Source: Labilithrix sp.
GTDB lineage: Bacteria > Myxococcota > Polyangia > Polyangiales > Polyangiaceae
Length of the DNA: 64,000 nucleotides
Direction of reading: 5' to 3'
Assembly: GCA_028287035.1 (NCBI GenBank)
Contig: JAQBQL010000186.1
Location: forward strand, 21,361-85,360
Positions 56,023-64,000 of the stretch are shown in pieces. Numbering within the stretch: position 1 is the stretch's first letter; the number at the start of each line of letters is the position of its first letter. The position numbers and the translations under genes are program-made. The notes under the pieces are model-generated. The model had not been told where the DNA came from and ran no database searches. It saw only the letters and a program-made list of their open reading frames with translations.

Positions 56023-56508
56023 ATGGCCCGGGTCGCCGACCTCCGCCTCGACGAGCTCACCTGGGCGCGCGCCACCGAGGCGCGGCGCGCGGAGTGGAAG
56101 CTGCTCGTGCTGGAGCTCCTGGAGGACGGCGACTTCGCCGACGAGGTCGCGGGGCGCCACCTGCTGGTGACGCCGACCTCCTCGTCGGTGCTCTTCGAGG
56201 CGCTCGACGAGGAGGGCATCGTCACGCACGCGGTCAGCCTCGACATCGCGCTGCTCGCGGAGTCCATCCGCGAGTACGACGACATCATCCGCCGGCTCGA
56301 CAAGAGTGGGCAGCACCACGACACGTCGTGGTTCCAGGCCGTCGACATGGCGAAGAAGGTCGTGCACGACCGGGCGACGGGCATCCTCTCGCGCGCCATC
56401 GGGACGGTCGCCGCCGATCACGCCACGCTTCGCCGCCTCTTCTCGCTCCTGTTCTCGCTGCGGGTCGACACCTCGGCGAGCCGCCACGCGCACGGCCACG
56501 GCCGCTGA
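56023..56508 (+). CDS. UPF0262 family protein
   Basis: A 161-residue protein whose ATG begins one base after the valS stop. It has the UPF0262 layout: an N-terminal part with ATEARRAEWKLLVLELLED, then LLVTPTSSSVLFEAL, VTHAVSLDIALLAESIREYD and FQAVDMAKKVVHDRATGILS, ending in ATLRRLFSLLFSLRV and a His-rich tail (ASRHAHGHGR). No function is known for the family. Coupling to valS suggests shared expression rather than shared function. Confidence 0.75.
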   Translation: MARVADLRLDELTWARATEARRAEWKLLVLELLEDGDFADEVAGRHLLVTPTSSSVLFEALDEEGIVTHAVSLDIALLAESIREYDDIIRRLDKSGQHHDTSWFQAVDMAKKVVHDRATGILSRAIGTVAADHATLRRLFSLLFSLRVDTSASRHAHGHGR

Positions 56509-56537
56509 CGCGGGGGCGGGGCGGGCGCGGCGCGGAA

Positions 56538-56887
56538 TCGTTCGGATCCCTCACGACCCGCCGCGCGAGCGGCAGGCCTCGACGGCCAAAACTCGTTCGG
56601 ATCCCTCACGACCGGCGACGCGAGGGGAAGGCCTCGACTCCGAAACTCGTTCGGATCCCCCGTCGATCTCGCGAGCCCTCACGCTGGTGAGACGGGTCGG
56701 GCAATCGTGAGGGATCCGAACGATTCGGCGACATCCGCGGCCCCCGCAGCGCGCTCATCGTGAGGGATCCGAACGATTCCCGGCCCCCCCGGCCCCCCCC
56801 CGCAGCGCGCTCATCGTGAGGGATCCGAACGATTCCAGGCGCCCGCGGGCCCCCCCGCAGCGCGCTCATCGTGAGGGATCCGAACGA
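56538..56887. repeat. Array of seven 19-bp repeats, three forward and four inverted, period about 55 bp
   Basis: Copies of TCGTTCGGATCCCTCACGA occur at 56538-56556 and 56593-56611, and a degenerate one at 56647-56666. The complement TCGTGAGGGATCCGAACGA occurs at 56705-56723, 56758-56776, 56814-56832 and 56869-56887. Successive starts are 53-58 bp apart. The last three copies share an extra leader, CGCAGCGCGCTCA, so the conserved unit there is at least 32 bp. Between copies the sequence is GC-rich with runs of C, up to nine. The two halves can pair with each other in a long stem. The array fills the 405-bp gap between the convergent UPF0262 and oxygenase genes; I see no gene in it. It looks like a dispersed myxobacterial intergenic repeat acting as a boundary or terminator, but this is unproven. 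Confidence 0.85.
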
Positions 56888-56913
56888 GTTTCCGCGCGCG
56901 GCCCCCCCGCGGG

Positions 56914-58014
56914 TCAGGAGGGACGCTGGACGCTGCGCTGGGCCGCGAGACGGTCGTAGTGCCGGTAGCCGAGCGCATCCAGCGCGGTCCGCGGCGCGAG
57001 GCCGATGTCGACCAGCGTCTTGATGCTGTAGGTGCCCGCCAGGACCGGCGGCCGGTAGGCGGCGCGGGCCGCGTCGGTCTGGAACGGCTCCAGCGGGAAG
57101 AGCACGCGGCTCGCGTTGGCGTGGATGAAGTGCGCGGCCGAGTCACGCGTCCAGCCCGTGACCCCGGGGGCGGTGATGACGTGCGGCGTGGCGACCAGCA
57201 CGCCGCCCGTCAGGATCTCGAGCTGCTGGCCGATCTGCGCGACGATGCATCCTTCCGGCGGACGCCCCCGCACCTGGATCCCCTCCGGATGCTCGGCGGT
57301 GCCGCGGGTGCGCAGGAAGAGGCCGCTCTTGTCGTCGGGCTTGGGCGACACGACGCCGGCGGGATTGACGAAGCGGCCGCCCGGCAGGAGCGTCAGCAGG
57401 TTGAAGTCGGTGTGCTCCTCGCCCCACAAGGTGCCGCGCGCGACCTGCGTCTCGTCGAGGCCGAGGTAGTGGAGGACGCGGGTGACGTGCGCGCCGTTCT
57501 CGCAGATGTCCGTGAACGTCGTGACCGGCAGCCCGAGCGCGTGGGCCGCCCCGCGCAGCAGCGCGAGCCCGGCCTCGTGCAGCGCCTTGCCGAGCTTCAT
57601 GTACTCGGCGCGGAACACGCCCATGCCTTCGGGCCACACGTTGTCCGGGAAGAGCTCCGGGTACTGCGCGGCGAGTGCCGGGTCGGCCTCGTACGGCGCC
57701 ATGAAGTAGCACTCCTTGAAGTCCGGCTGGCCGCCGCTGGCGACCGCCACCTCGGTGTTGGGAGGCGTCCAGCCGCGCTGGAACCAGAGGTCGGGCCGCG
57801 CAAGCTTCCGCTTCTCGGCCTCGGGCCGCTGCGTGATGGTGCGGAACTCGTCGTACACGCGGGCGAGCCCGTCGGCATCGACGCCGTGGTTCTTCACGTA
57901 CGCGAGACCGTACGTGCCAAAGGCGGTGCGCAGGGCCTGGGAGGCCGCCTCGAGGCGGGCCGGATCGGAGGCGCGGAGGTCCGCGAGATCGACGGTGGGA
58001 ATGGCAGTTTCCAT
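56914..58014 (-). CDS. 2-oxoglutarate/Fe(II) oxygenase, isopenicillin N synthase-like
   Basis: A 366-residue protein with the DIOX_N start (IPTVDLADLRASDPARL, AYVKNHGVD) and the 2OG-Fe(II) oxygenase core. The iron ligands are in EEHTDFNLLTLL (His-x-Asp, about residue 201) and the distal His in ATPHVITAP (about residue 277). The family oxidises small molecules using 2-oxoglutarate or, in IPNS, a tripeptide directly. The usual Arg for 2OG binding is not obvious after the distal His (ASRVLF is a candidate), so cosubstrate use is open. It is divergent from the SDR gene across 62 bp, and no biosynthetic cluster surrounds it. Confidence 0.85.
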   Translation of the reverse strand: METAIPTVDLADLRASDPARLEAASQALRTAFGTYGLAYVKNHGVDADGLARVYDEFRTITQRPEAEKRKLARPDLWFQRGWTPPNTEVAVASGGQPDFKECYFMAPYEADPALAAQYPELFPDNVWPEGMGVFRAEYMKLGKALHEAGLALLRGAAHALGLPVTTFTDICENGAHVTRVLHYLGLDETQVARGTLWGEEHTDFNLLTLLPGGRFVNPAGVVSPKPDDKSGLFLRTRGTAEHPEGIQVRGRPPEGCIVAQIGQQLEILTGGVLVATPHVITAPGVTGWTRDSAAHFIHANASRVLFPLEPFQTDAARAAYRPPVLAGTYSIKTLVDIGLAPRTALDALGYRHYDRLAAQRSVQRPS

Positions 58015-58076
58015 CTGGGCACCGCTCTTAGCAGACGACGCGGTCCGTCGCTGCTCCGTCGGGTTAGACTGCGCGC

Positions 58077-58862
58077 ATGAAGCTCGATAGGACCCTGCGC
58101 GCCGTGGTCACCGGCGGCGCTTCCGGACTCGGAGAGGCCACCGCTCGACTGCTCGCCGAGCACGGGGTGAAGGTCGCGGTCTTCGACGTGAACGCCGAGC
58201 GCGGCGAGGTCGTCGCCCGCGAGATCGGCGGCGTCTTCTGCCACGCCGACGTCACCTCCGACGACAGCATCGACGCCGCCTTCGCGAAGGCCCGCGCCGC
58301 CCACGGTCAGGAGCGCATCCTCGTCAACTGCGCCGGCGTCGGCAGCGCGGTGAAGACCGCGAGCCGCGACAAGGAGAGCGGCGCCATCAAGCACTTCCCG
58401 CTCGCGGCGTTCACCAAGGTCATCGAGATCAACCTGATCGGCACCTTCCGCTGCATCGCGAAGTCGGCGGCCGGCATGCTGTCCCTCGCGCCGCTCGAGG
58501 ACGGCGGCGAGCGCGGCGCGATCGTCAACACCGCCTCGGCGGCGGCGGTCGACGGGCAGATCGGGCAGGTCGCGTACGCCGCCTCGAAGGCGGGCGTCGT
58601 GGGGCTCACGCTTCCCGTCGCCCGCGACCTCATGACGGAAGGCGTGCGCGTGAACACGATCCTCCCCGGCCTCTTCGACACCCCGCTCCTCAAGACGCTG
58701 CCCGAGAAGGTTCGCGACGCCCTTGCCGCCTCGGTCCCGTTCCCGAAGCGCCTCGGCCGGCCCGAGGAGTACGCAGCGCTCGCCATCGAGCTGATCCGGA
58801 ACGGCTACCTGAACGGCGAGCACATCCGGCTCGACGGCGCGATCCGCATGGCTCCGCGCTGA
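58077..58862 (+). CDS. SDR dehydrogenase, 3-hydroxyacyl-CoA dehydrogenase type-2 like
   Basis: A 261-residue classical SDR: cofactor motif VTGGASGLGEATA (residues 11-23), VFDVN for NAD, NCAGVGSA, catalytic Ser in VNTASAAA and YAASKAG (about residue 166). The overall form matches the HSD17B10/short-chain 3-hydroxyacyl-CoA dehydrogenase group. It is followed by an acyl-CoA dehydrogenase gene after 31 bp, so the pair probably works on the oxidation of branched or short acyl-CoA. Confidence 0.87.
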   Translation: MKLDRTLRAVVTGGASGLGEATARLLAEHGVKVAVFDVNAERGEVVAREIGGVFCHADVTSDDSIDAAFAKARAAHGQERILVNCAGVGSAVKTASRDKESGAIKHFPLAAFTKVIEINLIGTFRCIAKSAAGMLSLAPLEDGGERGAIVNTASAAAVDGQIGQVAYAASKAGVVGLTLPVARDLMTEGVRVNTILPGLFDTPLLKTLPEKVRDALAASVPFPKRLGRPEEYAALAIELIRNGYLNGEHIRLDGAIRMAPR

Positions 58863-58893
58863 GCCCGACGACCCACCCGACAAGAGAAGCACC

Positions 58894-60063
58894 ATGACAT
58901 CGTCCGTCCTCAACGTCCCGACCCCCGCCTACCGCGCCGACGAGGAGACCCGCATGTTCACCGAATCGGTGCGGCGGTTCCTCGAGGCGAACGTCACCGC
59001 CGCCAAGCAGGAGCAGTGGCGCCACGAGCACTGCATCGAGCGCGCGCTCTGGGAAAAGGCGGGCGAGGCCGGGCTCCTCGGGCTCGGCACGTCGGCAGAG
59101 CACGGCGGCGTCGGCGGCACGTTCCTGCACGAGGTGATCCTCATGGAGGAGATCTCGCGCATCGGCCTCGACGCGTGGGGCGTGCCGCTCCACAGCGGGA
59201 TCGTGATGCCGTACATCGAGCACTACGGCACGGACGAGCAGAAGGCCCGCTGGCTCCCGAAGCTCACGACCGGCGAGCTGATCAGCGCCATCGCCATGAC
59301 CGAGCCGGGCGCCGGCTCCGACCTCCAGGGCGTGAAGACGACCGCGGTGCGCGACGGCGACGAGTACGTCGTCAACGGCTCGAAGACCTTCATCACGAAC
59401 GGCCAGACCGCGAACCTCGTCATCGTCGTCGCGAAGACGAACCCGAGCCTCGGCGCCAAGGGCACCTCGCTCGTCGTGGTCGAGACCGACGGCTGCAAGG
59501 GCTTCGAGCGCGGACGGAACCTCGACAAGCTGGGGCTCGAAGCGGCCGACACGTCCGAGCTGTTCTTCAACGACGTACGCATCCCGGCCGCGAACCTCCT
59601 CGGCGGCGCGGAGGGCCGAGGCTTCGTCCAGCTCATGGAGAAGCTCCCGCAGGAGCGGCTCATCATCGCCGTCCAGGCCATGGCGATGATCGAGCGCGCC
59701 CTCGCCGAGACGATCGCCTACGTGAAGGAGCGGAAGGCGTTCGGCAAGGCGCTCCTCGAGAACCAGACGGTCCAGTTCAAGCTCGCCGAGCTGAAGACGC
59801 AGGCCACCGTCGCGAAGGTCTTCGTCGACCACTGCGTGGGCCTCCACCTCGAGGGCAAGCTCGACGCGTCGACCGCCTCGATGGCGAAGTACTGGGTGTC
59901 CGACCTCCAGGGCGAGATCGTCGACCAGTGCCTCCAGCTCTTCGGAGGCTACGGCTTCATGAACGAGTACCCGATCGCTCGCATGTTCAAGGACGCGCGC
60001 GTCTCGCGCATCTACGGCGGCGCGAACGAGATCATGAAGATGCTGATCGCGCGGACGCTCTGA
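58894..60063 (+). CDS. Acyl-CoA dehydrogenase
   Basis: A 389-residue ACAD with the FAD/substrate motifs AMTEPGAGSDLQGVKTTA (about residue 132) and QLFGGYGFMNEYPIARMFKD (about 347), and RIYGGANEIMK (about 373), whose Glu is the likely catalytic base in many family members. It removes two hydrogens from acyl-CoA at C2-C3 and passes electrons to ETF. It is in an apparent operon with the SDR gene. Its last 32 bp overlap the 3' end of the convergent CvfB-like gene. Confidence 0.92.
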   Translation: MTSSVLNVPTPAYRADEETRMFTESVRRFLEANVTAAKQEQWRHEHCIERALWEKAGEAGLLGLGTSAEHGGVGGTFLHEVILMEEISRIGLDAWGVPLHSGIVMPYIEHYGTDEQKARWLPKLTTGELISAIAMTEPGAGSDLQGVKTTAVRDGDEYVVNGSKTFITNGQTANLVIVVAKTNPSLGAKGTSLVVVETDGCKGFERGRNLDKLGLEAADTSELFFNDVRIPAANLLGGAEGRGFVQLMEKLPQERLIIAVQAMAMIERALAETIAYVKERKAFGKALLENQTVQFKLAELKTQATVAKVFVDHCVGLHLEGKLDASTASMAKYWVSDLQGEIVDQCLQLFGGYGFMNEYPIARMFKDARVSRIYGGANEIMKMLIARTL

Positions 60064-60904
60064 GGTAGCCCTCGTCGTCGGCGGTGACCGCGCCTTCCTT
60101 CAGGAGGCGCCCGACCGCCCGCTTGAAGGCCTTCTTGCTGAGGCCGAAGGCGTCCTGGATCTCCTCGGGAGACGAGCGGTCACCGACCCGTGGGGGACTT
60201 TCAGCGCGCAGCGCCTCGAGGATGCGCTGCGCGTCGCCGGCGAGCTCCTCGTGGGCGTGGCCGCGCAGCGACAGCTCGATCTTGCCGTCGGCGAGCACGT
60301 TGGCGATCCGGAACCGCGCCGCGTCGCCGCGCGCGAGCGAGTGCGGCTCGCTCTTCGGCAGCAGCCCGACGAACCGGCGCTCGACGATGACGAAGAGCCC
60401 GATCGTCGGCTCGTTGCGCCACGCCTCGCCCTCGACCCACTCGTCGCGCGACCAGCGCGTCGTCGGGTCGTGCGCGGCCGAAAGGATCTCGCTGACGCGC
60501 ATCGTCCCGGCGAGGCGACCCGTGTCGTCGACGTAGAGCCCGATCGCGTACTTCTCGCCGGGCCGCAGATCGGTGGTCTGCTCCTTGAACGGAACGAGCA
60601 GCTCCTTGCCGAGGCCCCAGTCGACGAACGCCCCGATCGGCGTGTTCTCGGTGACGCGCAGGAAGGCGACCTCGCCGAGCACCACCTTCACGTCCTTGAC
60701 GGTCGCGACGAGGCGGCCCTCCGAGTCGCGGTACACGAAGACCTCGATCTCGTCGCCCTCGGCCGCGCCTTCCGGGATCTCGCCGCCCGGCAGCAGGATG
60801 GCCTCGCGCTCGTCCATGTCGGGCGCGGCGACGTACGCCCCCGGCTGCGTGATGCGTTTGATGACGAGCGTCGTGTAGCGGCCGAGCAGGTCGTCGGGGG
60901 ACAT
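60032..60904 (-). CDS. S1-domain RNA-binding protein, CvfB/YitL-like
   Basis: A 290-residue protein made of S1-like domains (LVIKRITQPGAYVAAPD at the start; GEVAFLRVTENTPIGAFVDWG; then a third RRFVGLLPKSEP segment) followed by a C-terminal winged helix (IQDAFGLSKKAFKRAVGRLLKEG). This is the layout of CvfB from Gram-positives and its relatives, which bind RNA and affect virulence or expression; the role here is unknown. Its last 32 bp overlap the acyl-CoA dehydrogenase end. It is divergent from the glycosyltransferase across 115 bp. Confidence 0.85.
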   Translation of the reverse strand: MSPDDLLGRYTTLVIKRITQPGAYVAAPDMDEREAILLPGGEIPEGAAEGDEIEVFVYRDSEGRLVATVKDVKVVLGEVAFLRVTENTPIGAFVDWGLGKELLVPFKEQTTDLRPGEKYAIGLYVDDTGRLAGTMRVSEILSAAHDPTTRWSRDEWVEGEAWRNEPTIGLFVIVERRFVGLLPKSEPHSLARGDAARFRIANVLADGKIELSLRGHAHEELAGDAQRILEALRAESPPRVGDRSSPEEIQDAFGLSKKAFKRAVGRLLKEGAVTADDEGYLRASARSASS

Positions 60905-61019
60905 CGGGCGCAGGATACTCCGCGCCGCCGCTCTGGACGGGCTGTGTCGCTGGGGTGGATATGCTAAAGCGGGCCTCCCCGGGGGCGTTCACCCCCTTCT
61001 TACGAAGGCGTACGCACGC

Positions 61020-64000
61020 ATGAGCGAGATGAAGCCCAACGGTGACCCGGAGCCGGTGATCCCGGACGAGAAGCCCGTCCCGACGACGGCGGAGCCCGAG
61101 CTGGCCGCGGCTCCCGCGCCCGAGCCTGTGCCCGAGCCCACCGAGCCCGACGTCATCCCGCGCGGCAATCCGCTCCGCCTCCGCGCCCTCCTCACCATCG
61201 CGGCCGGCGGGATCCCCGCCTTCCTGCTGATGGCGAAGAACAGCCAGAACACCTGGGGCGTGCCGCTCGGCCTCCTGTTCGTCCTCGTCGCCACGTGGGG
61301 GATCATGGATCTCCTCGGCACGTTCGACGACGCCGACGACAAGGTCGTGGGCACGACCGAGCTCGGCGTGCTCGCGCGTCCGCTCGCCGTCATGGTGGTC
61401 GTGTTCGGCCTGTTCTGCGGCTCGATCTCGCTCGCCCAGTCCGCCGCCCTGCCGTGGTGGTTCGGATCGATCGCGGTCACCGGCACGTTCCTCGGCCTCG
61501 TCGCCGCCGTGTTCGCCTTCGGCCGAACGCTCGGCCCCTGGAAGCACGACGAGCTCGGCCTCGACCGCGGGCTCCTCCACCGGCACGGCTTCTGGGTGCT
61601 CGCGGTCGGCGCGCTCCTCTACTTCCCGGCGATGGGCCTGCAGTCACTGTGGGATCCCTGGGAGACGCACTACGGCGAGGTGGCCCGCGAGATCGTGTCG
61701 CGCGACGACTGGATCTCGCTCTGGTGGGCGCAGGACGGCTGGTTCTTCTCGAAGCCGATCCTGAACTTCTGGATCCAGTCGCTCGCGATGGCGTCGCTCG
61801 GCACGCACGTCCACCCCGACATGATGCTGACCGGCGCGAACGGCGCGTGGACGGCCCATCCCGAGTGGGTGGTGCGCACGCCCAACGTGCTGATGACGCT
61901 GGTCGCGATGTACCTCCTCTACAAGGGCGTCGCGAAGGTGTTCGGACGCCGCGCCGGCCTCTTCGGCGCCATCGTCCTCGCCACACTGCCGGACTGGTTC
62001 TTCCTCGCGCACCAGACGATGACCGACATGCCGTTCGTCGCGGCGATGACCGGCGCGATGGGACTCCTGCTGAACGGCCTCAACACGCACGAGGACGAGC
62101 TCGTCCGCACCTACGAGATCCGCGCGTTCGGCCGCTCGTTCCGCGTGTCCCTCTGGCACGTCGTCTTCGGGGCGGTGATCCTCTGCGCCCTCCCGCAGAT
62201 CCTCTACCTCATGTCCCGCAACCTGGAGCTCGTGGTCTGGGGCGACGGCCCCAAGGGCTTCCGCGTCCACTGGGACGAGTTCCGGAGCGGCTCGGCCGGC
62301 AACTGCGGGCTGCCCGGCAACGAGGCGTGCGTCATGCATTCGCCGGCGTCCGTCCCGAAGTCGACGGGCGCGAACCCGGTCGGCCTCGGCGCCTCGCTCG
62401 TGCGCTACTTCGCGGGCTTCGAGCCGTCCCTCCAGGGCATCGCGTGGGGCGGCGTCCTCGCCGGCCTCCTCTACGTGAACTGGGGCGAGCGCCGCACCCG
62501 CCGCATCCTCTACGTGAGCGCCTGGCTCTGCGCGGCGATCGCCACCATGGCGAAGGGCCCGGCCGGCTTCGGTCTCCCGATGATCTGCGCCTTCGCATAC
62601 GTCGCCACGAAGCGCCGCTGGAGCGAGCTGCTCCGCCTCGAGCTGCTCTCGGGCGTGCTCGTCATCCTCGCGGTGGCGATCCCCTGGTACGTCGCGATGT
62701 ACGTGCGGCACGGCTCGCCGTTCACCGACCGCATCATCTTCCACGACATGTTCAACCGCGCCTTTTCGCACGTGCACGACACGAACGAGGGCGACGACAC
62801 CGGCATCCGCTTCTACCTCTGGCAGCTCGGCTATGCGCTCTTCCCGTGGACGGGCCTCGTGCCGCTCGGCCTCATCTGGGGCTTCCGGCGTTCCGACTCC
62901 GCCATCTCGCGGCTCTGGACGTCCGCGATGCGAAAGTCCGCCGCCGCCACCGGCGCAAACATCAACTCAGGGGAGCCGAACATCAACTCAGGAGAGGGCA
63001 CGGCCGTCGGCGACGCGGCGGTCATGCTCGTCATGTGGTTCCTGTTCGCGTTCTTCCTGTTCACGTTCATGGGCACGAAATTCCACCACTATATCTTCCC
63101 GGCCGTGCCCCCCGCCGCGATGCTGGTCGGTGTGGTGCTCGACGACGTGCTTGGTGAGCGGCCGCTGGTGAAGCGCGGGCTGATGCCCGTCTATGCGGTC
63201 GGGTTGGGCCTCGGCGCGGCGATTGCTACGTACGGCGCGTCGCGGGCGTGGCCGGGATCCGTGTTCGGGGCGGCACCGGGCGCTGGCGCTGAGGGACACT
63301 TCGGCCTCGCCGTCATCATTGGCTTCGTCGGACTCGCGGTGACCGCGCTCGTGGCCTTCGCGCTGCGCAGCCCGCAGGACGGCAAGGACGTCCCCGGCCG
63401 CCGCCTTTCAGCGACTCCCGACGTGTCGCCGTATCGCGGCGGCGTGAAGGTGGAGGGCGAGACCGTCGAGGAATCGCGACGCCGTTCGCACGAGCAGCTC
63501 ATGGTGGCGGGAGCAGCGCTTCTCGGCGCGTTCGTTCTCGTGCTCGTGGGGCGCGACCTCGTCATCAAGCCGGAGGGAGCCGATCAGCCGGGCGCGATCC
63601 GGCTCCTGCAGCTCTTCACGTACAACTATCGGCGGGCGTGGCCCGACGCGCTCGATTTCGCCGGCGTCCTCGGTGGCTTCACGGTGGTCGGAGCGATCCT
63701 CTCGATCGGCATCGGCATCCGCGCGACGCGACGCCATGCGGTCGCGGCCTTCTGCGCGTTTGCGCTCGTCTGGGCGGTGTGGGGCCTCGACGTCTACATG
63801 GTGAAGACGTCACCGCACTGGGGCCAGCACGAAGTCATCGAGGCCTATTACAAGGACCGCAAGGGCCCCGAAGAGCAGCTCGTCGCGTACCAGATGAACT
63901 GGAAGGGCGAGAACTTCTACACCGGCAACCACGTACCGGCGTTCGTGTCCTCGGGCGCAACGTTCCAGAGCTGGTTGAAGACCCAGAAGGAACAGAAGGG
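61020..64000 (+). CDS. GT39/ArnT-like membrane glycosyltransferase (3' end off window)
   Basis: At least 993 residues are visible and the gene continues past 64000. An acidic Pro-rich start (residues 1-40) leads to many hydrophobic helices. The family signature near residue 215 is DPWETHYGEVAREI (acidic metal/donor loop), with FFSKPILNFW, as in PMT/ArnT-type enzymes that use polyprenyl-phosphate sugars; KFHHYIFPAVPP near residue 690 is also typical. The acceptor is unknown: a lipid, protein or cell-surface polymer. It is much longer than E. coli ArnT (550). A 7-residue near-duplication (NINSGEP/NINSGEG) lies in a loop near residue 650. Confidence 0.82.
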   Translation, partial: MSEMKPNGDPEPVIPDEKPVPTTAEPELAAAPAPEPVPEPTEPDVIPRGNPLRLRALLTIAAGGIPAFLLMAKNSQNTWGVPLGLLFVLVATWGIMDLLGTFDDADDKVVGTTELGVLARPLAVMVVVFGLFCGSISLAQSAALPWWFGSIAVTGTFLGLVAAVFAFGRTLGPWKHDELGLDRGLLHRHGFWVLAVGALLYFPAMGLQSLWDPWETHYGEVAREIVSRDDWISLWWAQDGWFFSKPILNFWIQSLAMASLGTHVHPDMMLTGANGAWTAHPEWVVRTPNVLMTLVAMYLLYKGVAKVFGRRAGLFGAIVLATLPDWFFLAHQTMTDMPFVAAMTGAMGLLLNGLNTHEDELVRTYEIRAFGRSFRVSLWHVVFGAVILCALPQILYLMSRNLELVVWGDGPKGFRVHWDEFRSGSAGNCGLPGNEACVMHSPASVPKSTGANPVGLGASLVRYFAGFEPSLQGIAWGGVLAGLLYVNWGERRTRRILYVSAWLCAAIATMAKGPAGFGLPMICAFAYVATKRRWSELLRLELLSGVLVILAVAIPWYVAMYVRHGSPFTDRIIFHDMFNRAFSHVHDTNEGDDTGIRFYLWQLGYALFPWTGLVPLGLIWGFRRSDSAISRLWTSAMRKSAAATGANINSGEPNINSGEGTAVGDAAVMLVMWFLFAFFLFTFMGTKFHHYIFPAVPPAAMLVGVVLDDVLGERPLVKRGLMPVYAVGLGLGAAIATYGASRAWPGSVFGAAPGAGAEGHFGLAVIIGFVGLAVTALVAFALRSPQDGKDVPGRRLSATPDVSPYRGGVKVEGETVEESRRRSHEQLMVAGAALLGAFVLVLVGRDLVIKPEGADQPGAIRLLQLFTYNYRRAWPDALDFAGVLGGFTVVGAILSIGIGIRATRRHAVAAFCAFALVWAVWGLDVYMVKTSPHWGQHEVIEAYYKDRKGPEEQLVAYQMNWKGENFYTGNHVPAFVSSGATFQSWLKTQKEQK
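62958..62999. repeat. 21-bp near-tandem duplication in the glycosyltransferase gene
   Basis: AACATCAACTCAGG at 62958-62971 is repeated at 62979-62992, with a period of 21 bp, giving NINSGEP and NINSGEG. The stretch is less GC-rich than its surroundings, consistent with a recent in-frame duplication in a loop. Confidence 0.75.

Noticed and set aside
56538..56887. CRISPR array
   Set aside because: Copies occur in both orientations, the spacers are C-tract low complexity with no unique sequences, and no cas genes are nearby.
61020..64000. arnT gene symbol for the glycosyltransferase
   Set aside because: It is far longer than ArnT, carries an acidic N-terminal extension, and its acceptor cannot be inferred from sequence.

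Overview
The window looks like a chromosomal segment of a high-GC myxobacterium (Myxococcota, most like the Polyangiales side of the phylum). The evidence is the very high G+C with strong third-position bias, three secreted proteins ending in MYXO-CTERM-like tails (Cys, one membrane helix, Arg cluster), many lipoproteins, a Ser/Thr protein kinase, a cysteine-rich Dickkopf-like lipoprotein, an alkyl-DHAP synthase homologue (ether lipids) and a complete-looking lipid A/FabZ block. No rRNA, tRNA, CRISPR array, integrase or insertion sequence was seen. Genes are packed tightly, with many 1-4 bp start/stop overlaps and several convergent pairs whose 3' ends touch or overlap.

Region by region. 1-9.3 kb: partial metallophosphoesterase, FAD monooxygenase, trypsin-like MYXO-CTERM protease, a two-gene beta-oxidation operon (FadN-type fusion plus thiolase), a heme-motif lipoprotein and a membrane-anchored Ser/Thr kinase. 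9.4-11.4 kb: ECF sigma factor, zinc-finger anti-sigma with a cysteine-rich periplasmic tail, and a DsbA-like lipoprotein; the sigma gene and the DsbA gene are preceded by the same two-block motif at identical spacing, which I read as the sigma factor's own promoter. 11.4-21.5 kb: dicarboxylate-type symporter, PlsC acyltransferase, alkyl-DHAP synthase, phosphoesterase, LemA, 5-oxoprolinase (pxpA and a fused pxpBC), a lipoprotein/M23 peptidase pair, and an aldo/keto reductase. 21.5-31.4 kb: receiver-EAL protein with a degenerate EAL domain, skp-lpxD-fabZ-lpxA, cysteine-rich lipoprotein, small membrane protein, His-rich CDF metal transporter, cyclic-nucleotide-binding protein, and hrcA.

31.4-42.6 kb: extensin-like protein, trypsin-like lipoprotein, POT peptide transporter, then a three-gene unit (TonB_C/TonB-receptor fusion plus two secreted proteins of unknown function that share a motif) behind a Fur-geometry palindrome, followed by two tandem paralogous lipoproteins, one carrying a single-base frameshift. 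42.7-53.1 kb: response regulator, RluA-type pseudouridine synthase, TPR-GGDEF diguanylate cyclase, coiled-coil lipoprotein with a long palindrome next to its start codon, a small relic of an RND efflux pump, a GuaB1-type IMPDH/GMP-reductase-like enzyme and a large M36 metallopeptidase. 53.2-64 kb: valS, a UPF0262 gene, a 350-bp array of seven 19-bp repeats in two orientations, a 2-oxoglutarate/Fe(II) oxygenase, an SDR dehydrogenase and acyl-CoA dehydrogenase pair, a CvfB-like S1 protein, and a GT39-like membrane glycosyltransferase running off the window.

The best candidates for something undescribed are the ECF sigma/Cys-rich anti-sigma/DsbA-lipoprotein module with its two matching promoters, the TonB-fusion operon with its two companion proteins, and the inverted repeat array at 56.5-56.9 kb.
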